A stretch of 34,347 nucleotides of DNA, taken from assembly GCA_902596655.1 (NCBI GenBank), contig CACJUX010000024.1, forward strand, positions 1 through 34,347, written 5' to 3'. The translations under genes were made by a program, and so were the position numbers. The DNA is from an uncultured SAR116 cluster alpha proteobacterium. GTDB taxonomy: Bacteria; Pseudomonadota; Alphaproteobacteria; Puniceispirillales; Puniceispirillaceae. The notes under the pieces are model-generated. The model saw nothing but the letters and a program-made list of their open reading frames with translations. It had not been told where the DNA came from and made no database searches. Below, in pieces: positions 33,970-34,347 of this stretch (position 1 is the first letter of the stretch; the number at the start of each line of letters is the position of its first letter).

Positions 33970-34347
33970 TTAGCCGCTTTCTTCGGCAAGAATTGCTTCG
34001 AGGCCGCTTTCATAATCTGGATAAAGCAGATCAAGACCCAATTCTGGCTTGATCACGCGCGAACCAACGCGCCGCCTCGACACATAGAAGCTGCGGGCCA
34101 TCGCTGACAGATTCGCCTCTTCGAGGGTCTGGGGTTCAGGTGGGGTAACGCCCAATAGCTTTGCAGCGCACCTGATAACATCGCCCTGCGGCGCTGGCTT
34201 CTTATCGACAAGATTGATGATCCGACCCCGTCGGGGCTGTGCCATCGCGGCCATGATGATCCGGCAGATATCCTCAACATGGATTCTGTTGAAAACCTGC
34301 CCCTCCCGCTCGATGATCCTCGCCGTGCCGTCACGTAGCCCGTCAAA
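33970..34347 (-). CDS. NAD(P)-dependent SDR/epimerase-like protein, 3' part only
   Basis: The last 125 codons of a gene that runs off the right edge of the window. The frame is open to position 34347 and begins 'FDGLRDGTARIIEREGQVF', followed by 'RIHVEDICRIIMAAMAQPRRG', 'RIINLVDKKPAPQGDVI' and 'MARSFYVSRRRVGSRVIKPE'. This is the C-terminal half of the extended SDR group related to YeeZ, where 'RIHVEDI' is a hallmark; the Rossmann motif lies outside the window. It converges with fba, with three bases between the stops. Function of the group is poorly known. Confidence 0.82.
   Translation of the reverse strand, partial: FDGLRDGTARIIEREGQVFNRIHVEDICRIIMAAMAQPRRGRIINLVDKKPAPQGDVIRCAAKLLGVTPPEPQTLEEANLSAMARSFYVSRRRVGSRVIKPELGLDLLYPDYESGLEAILAEESG

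Overview
The window is about 34 kb of a gene-dense chromosome, most likely from a marine alphaproteobacterium. The combination of DMSP lyase, trimethylamine monooxygenase, heterotetrameric sarcosine oxidase and compact housekeeping operons fits the SAR116 (Puniceispirillum-like) or roseobacter type. This placement is inferred from gene content and protein style; there is no rRNA here. I see no tRNA, CRISPR array, intact insertion sequence or replication origin.

Layout. 1-4.7 kb: a small SET-domain protein, a LysE-type exporter, pyruvate kinase, a beta-hydroxyacid dehydrogenase and an exported TPR protein, whose start overlaps the end of a broken upstream reading frame (4449-4679). 4.7-9.2 kb: a rhodanese-like protein, then the acuI-dddP pair for DMSP cleavage and acryloyl-CoA detoxification, then hpt and a second beta-hydroxyacid dehydrogenase. 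9.3-13.9 kb: a GabD-type aldehyde dehydrogenase, a gamma-carbonic-anhydrase-like protein, Fe superoxide dismutase, a 73-residue hypothetical protein and argG. 14-24.7 kb: the accessory region. It holds an AT-rich pair (glutamine-synthetase-like ligase and SAM methyltransferase), a largely gene-free gap with coding debris, a four-gene sarcosine-oxidase-type operon (soxBDAG order), an AT-rich spacer with a direct repeat and a truncated gene end, a class I glutamine amidotransferase, and AT-rich tmm. 24.8-34.3 kb: ybbP-ybbA divergent from a TesA-like esterase, an IalB-family protein, rlmN, a BI-1/YccA membrane protein, fbp-fba, and the 3' part of an SDR gene cut by the window edge.

How the genes work together. 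DddP should cleave DMSP to DMS and acrylate, and AcuI should reduce acryloyl-CoA to propionyl-CoA. Tmm oxidises trimethylamine to TMAO and is known in roseobacters to co-oxidise DMS to DMSO, so one locus may hold both a source and a sink of DMS. The sarcosine-oxidase-type complex, the GS-like gamma-glutamyl ligase and the glutamine amidotransferase look like a catabolic set for N-methylated or glutamylated amines. The exact substrate cannot be read from sequence. The alternation of AT-rich and GC-richer genes, the debris and the direct repeat suggest that this set was assembled by successive insertions and deletions.
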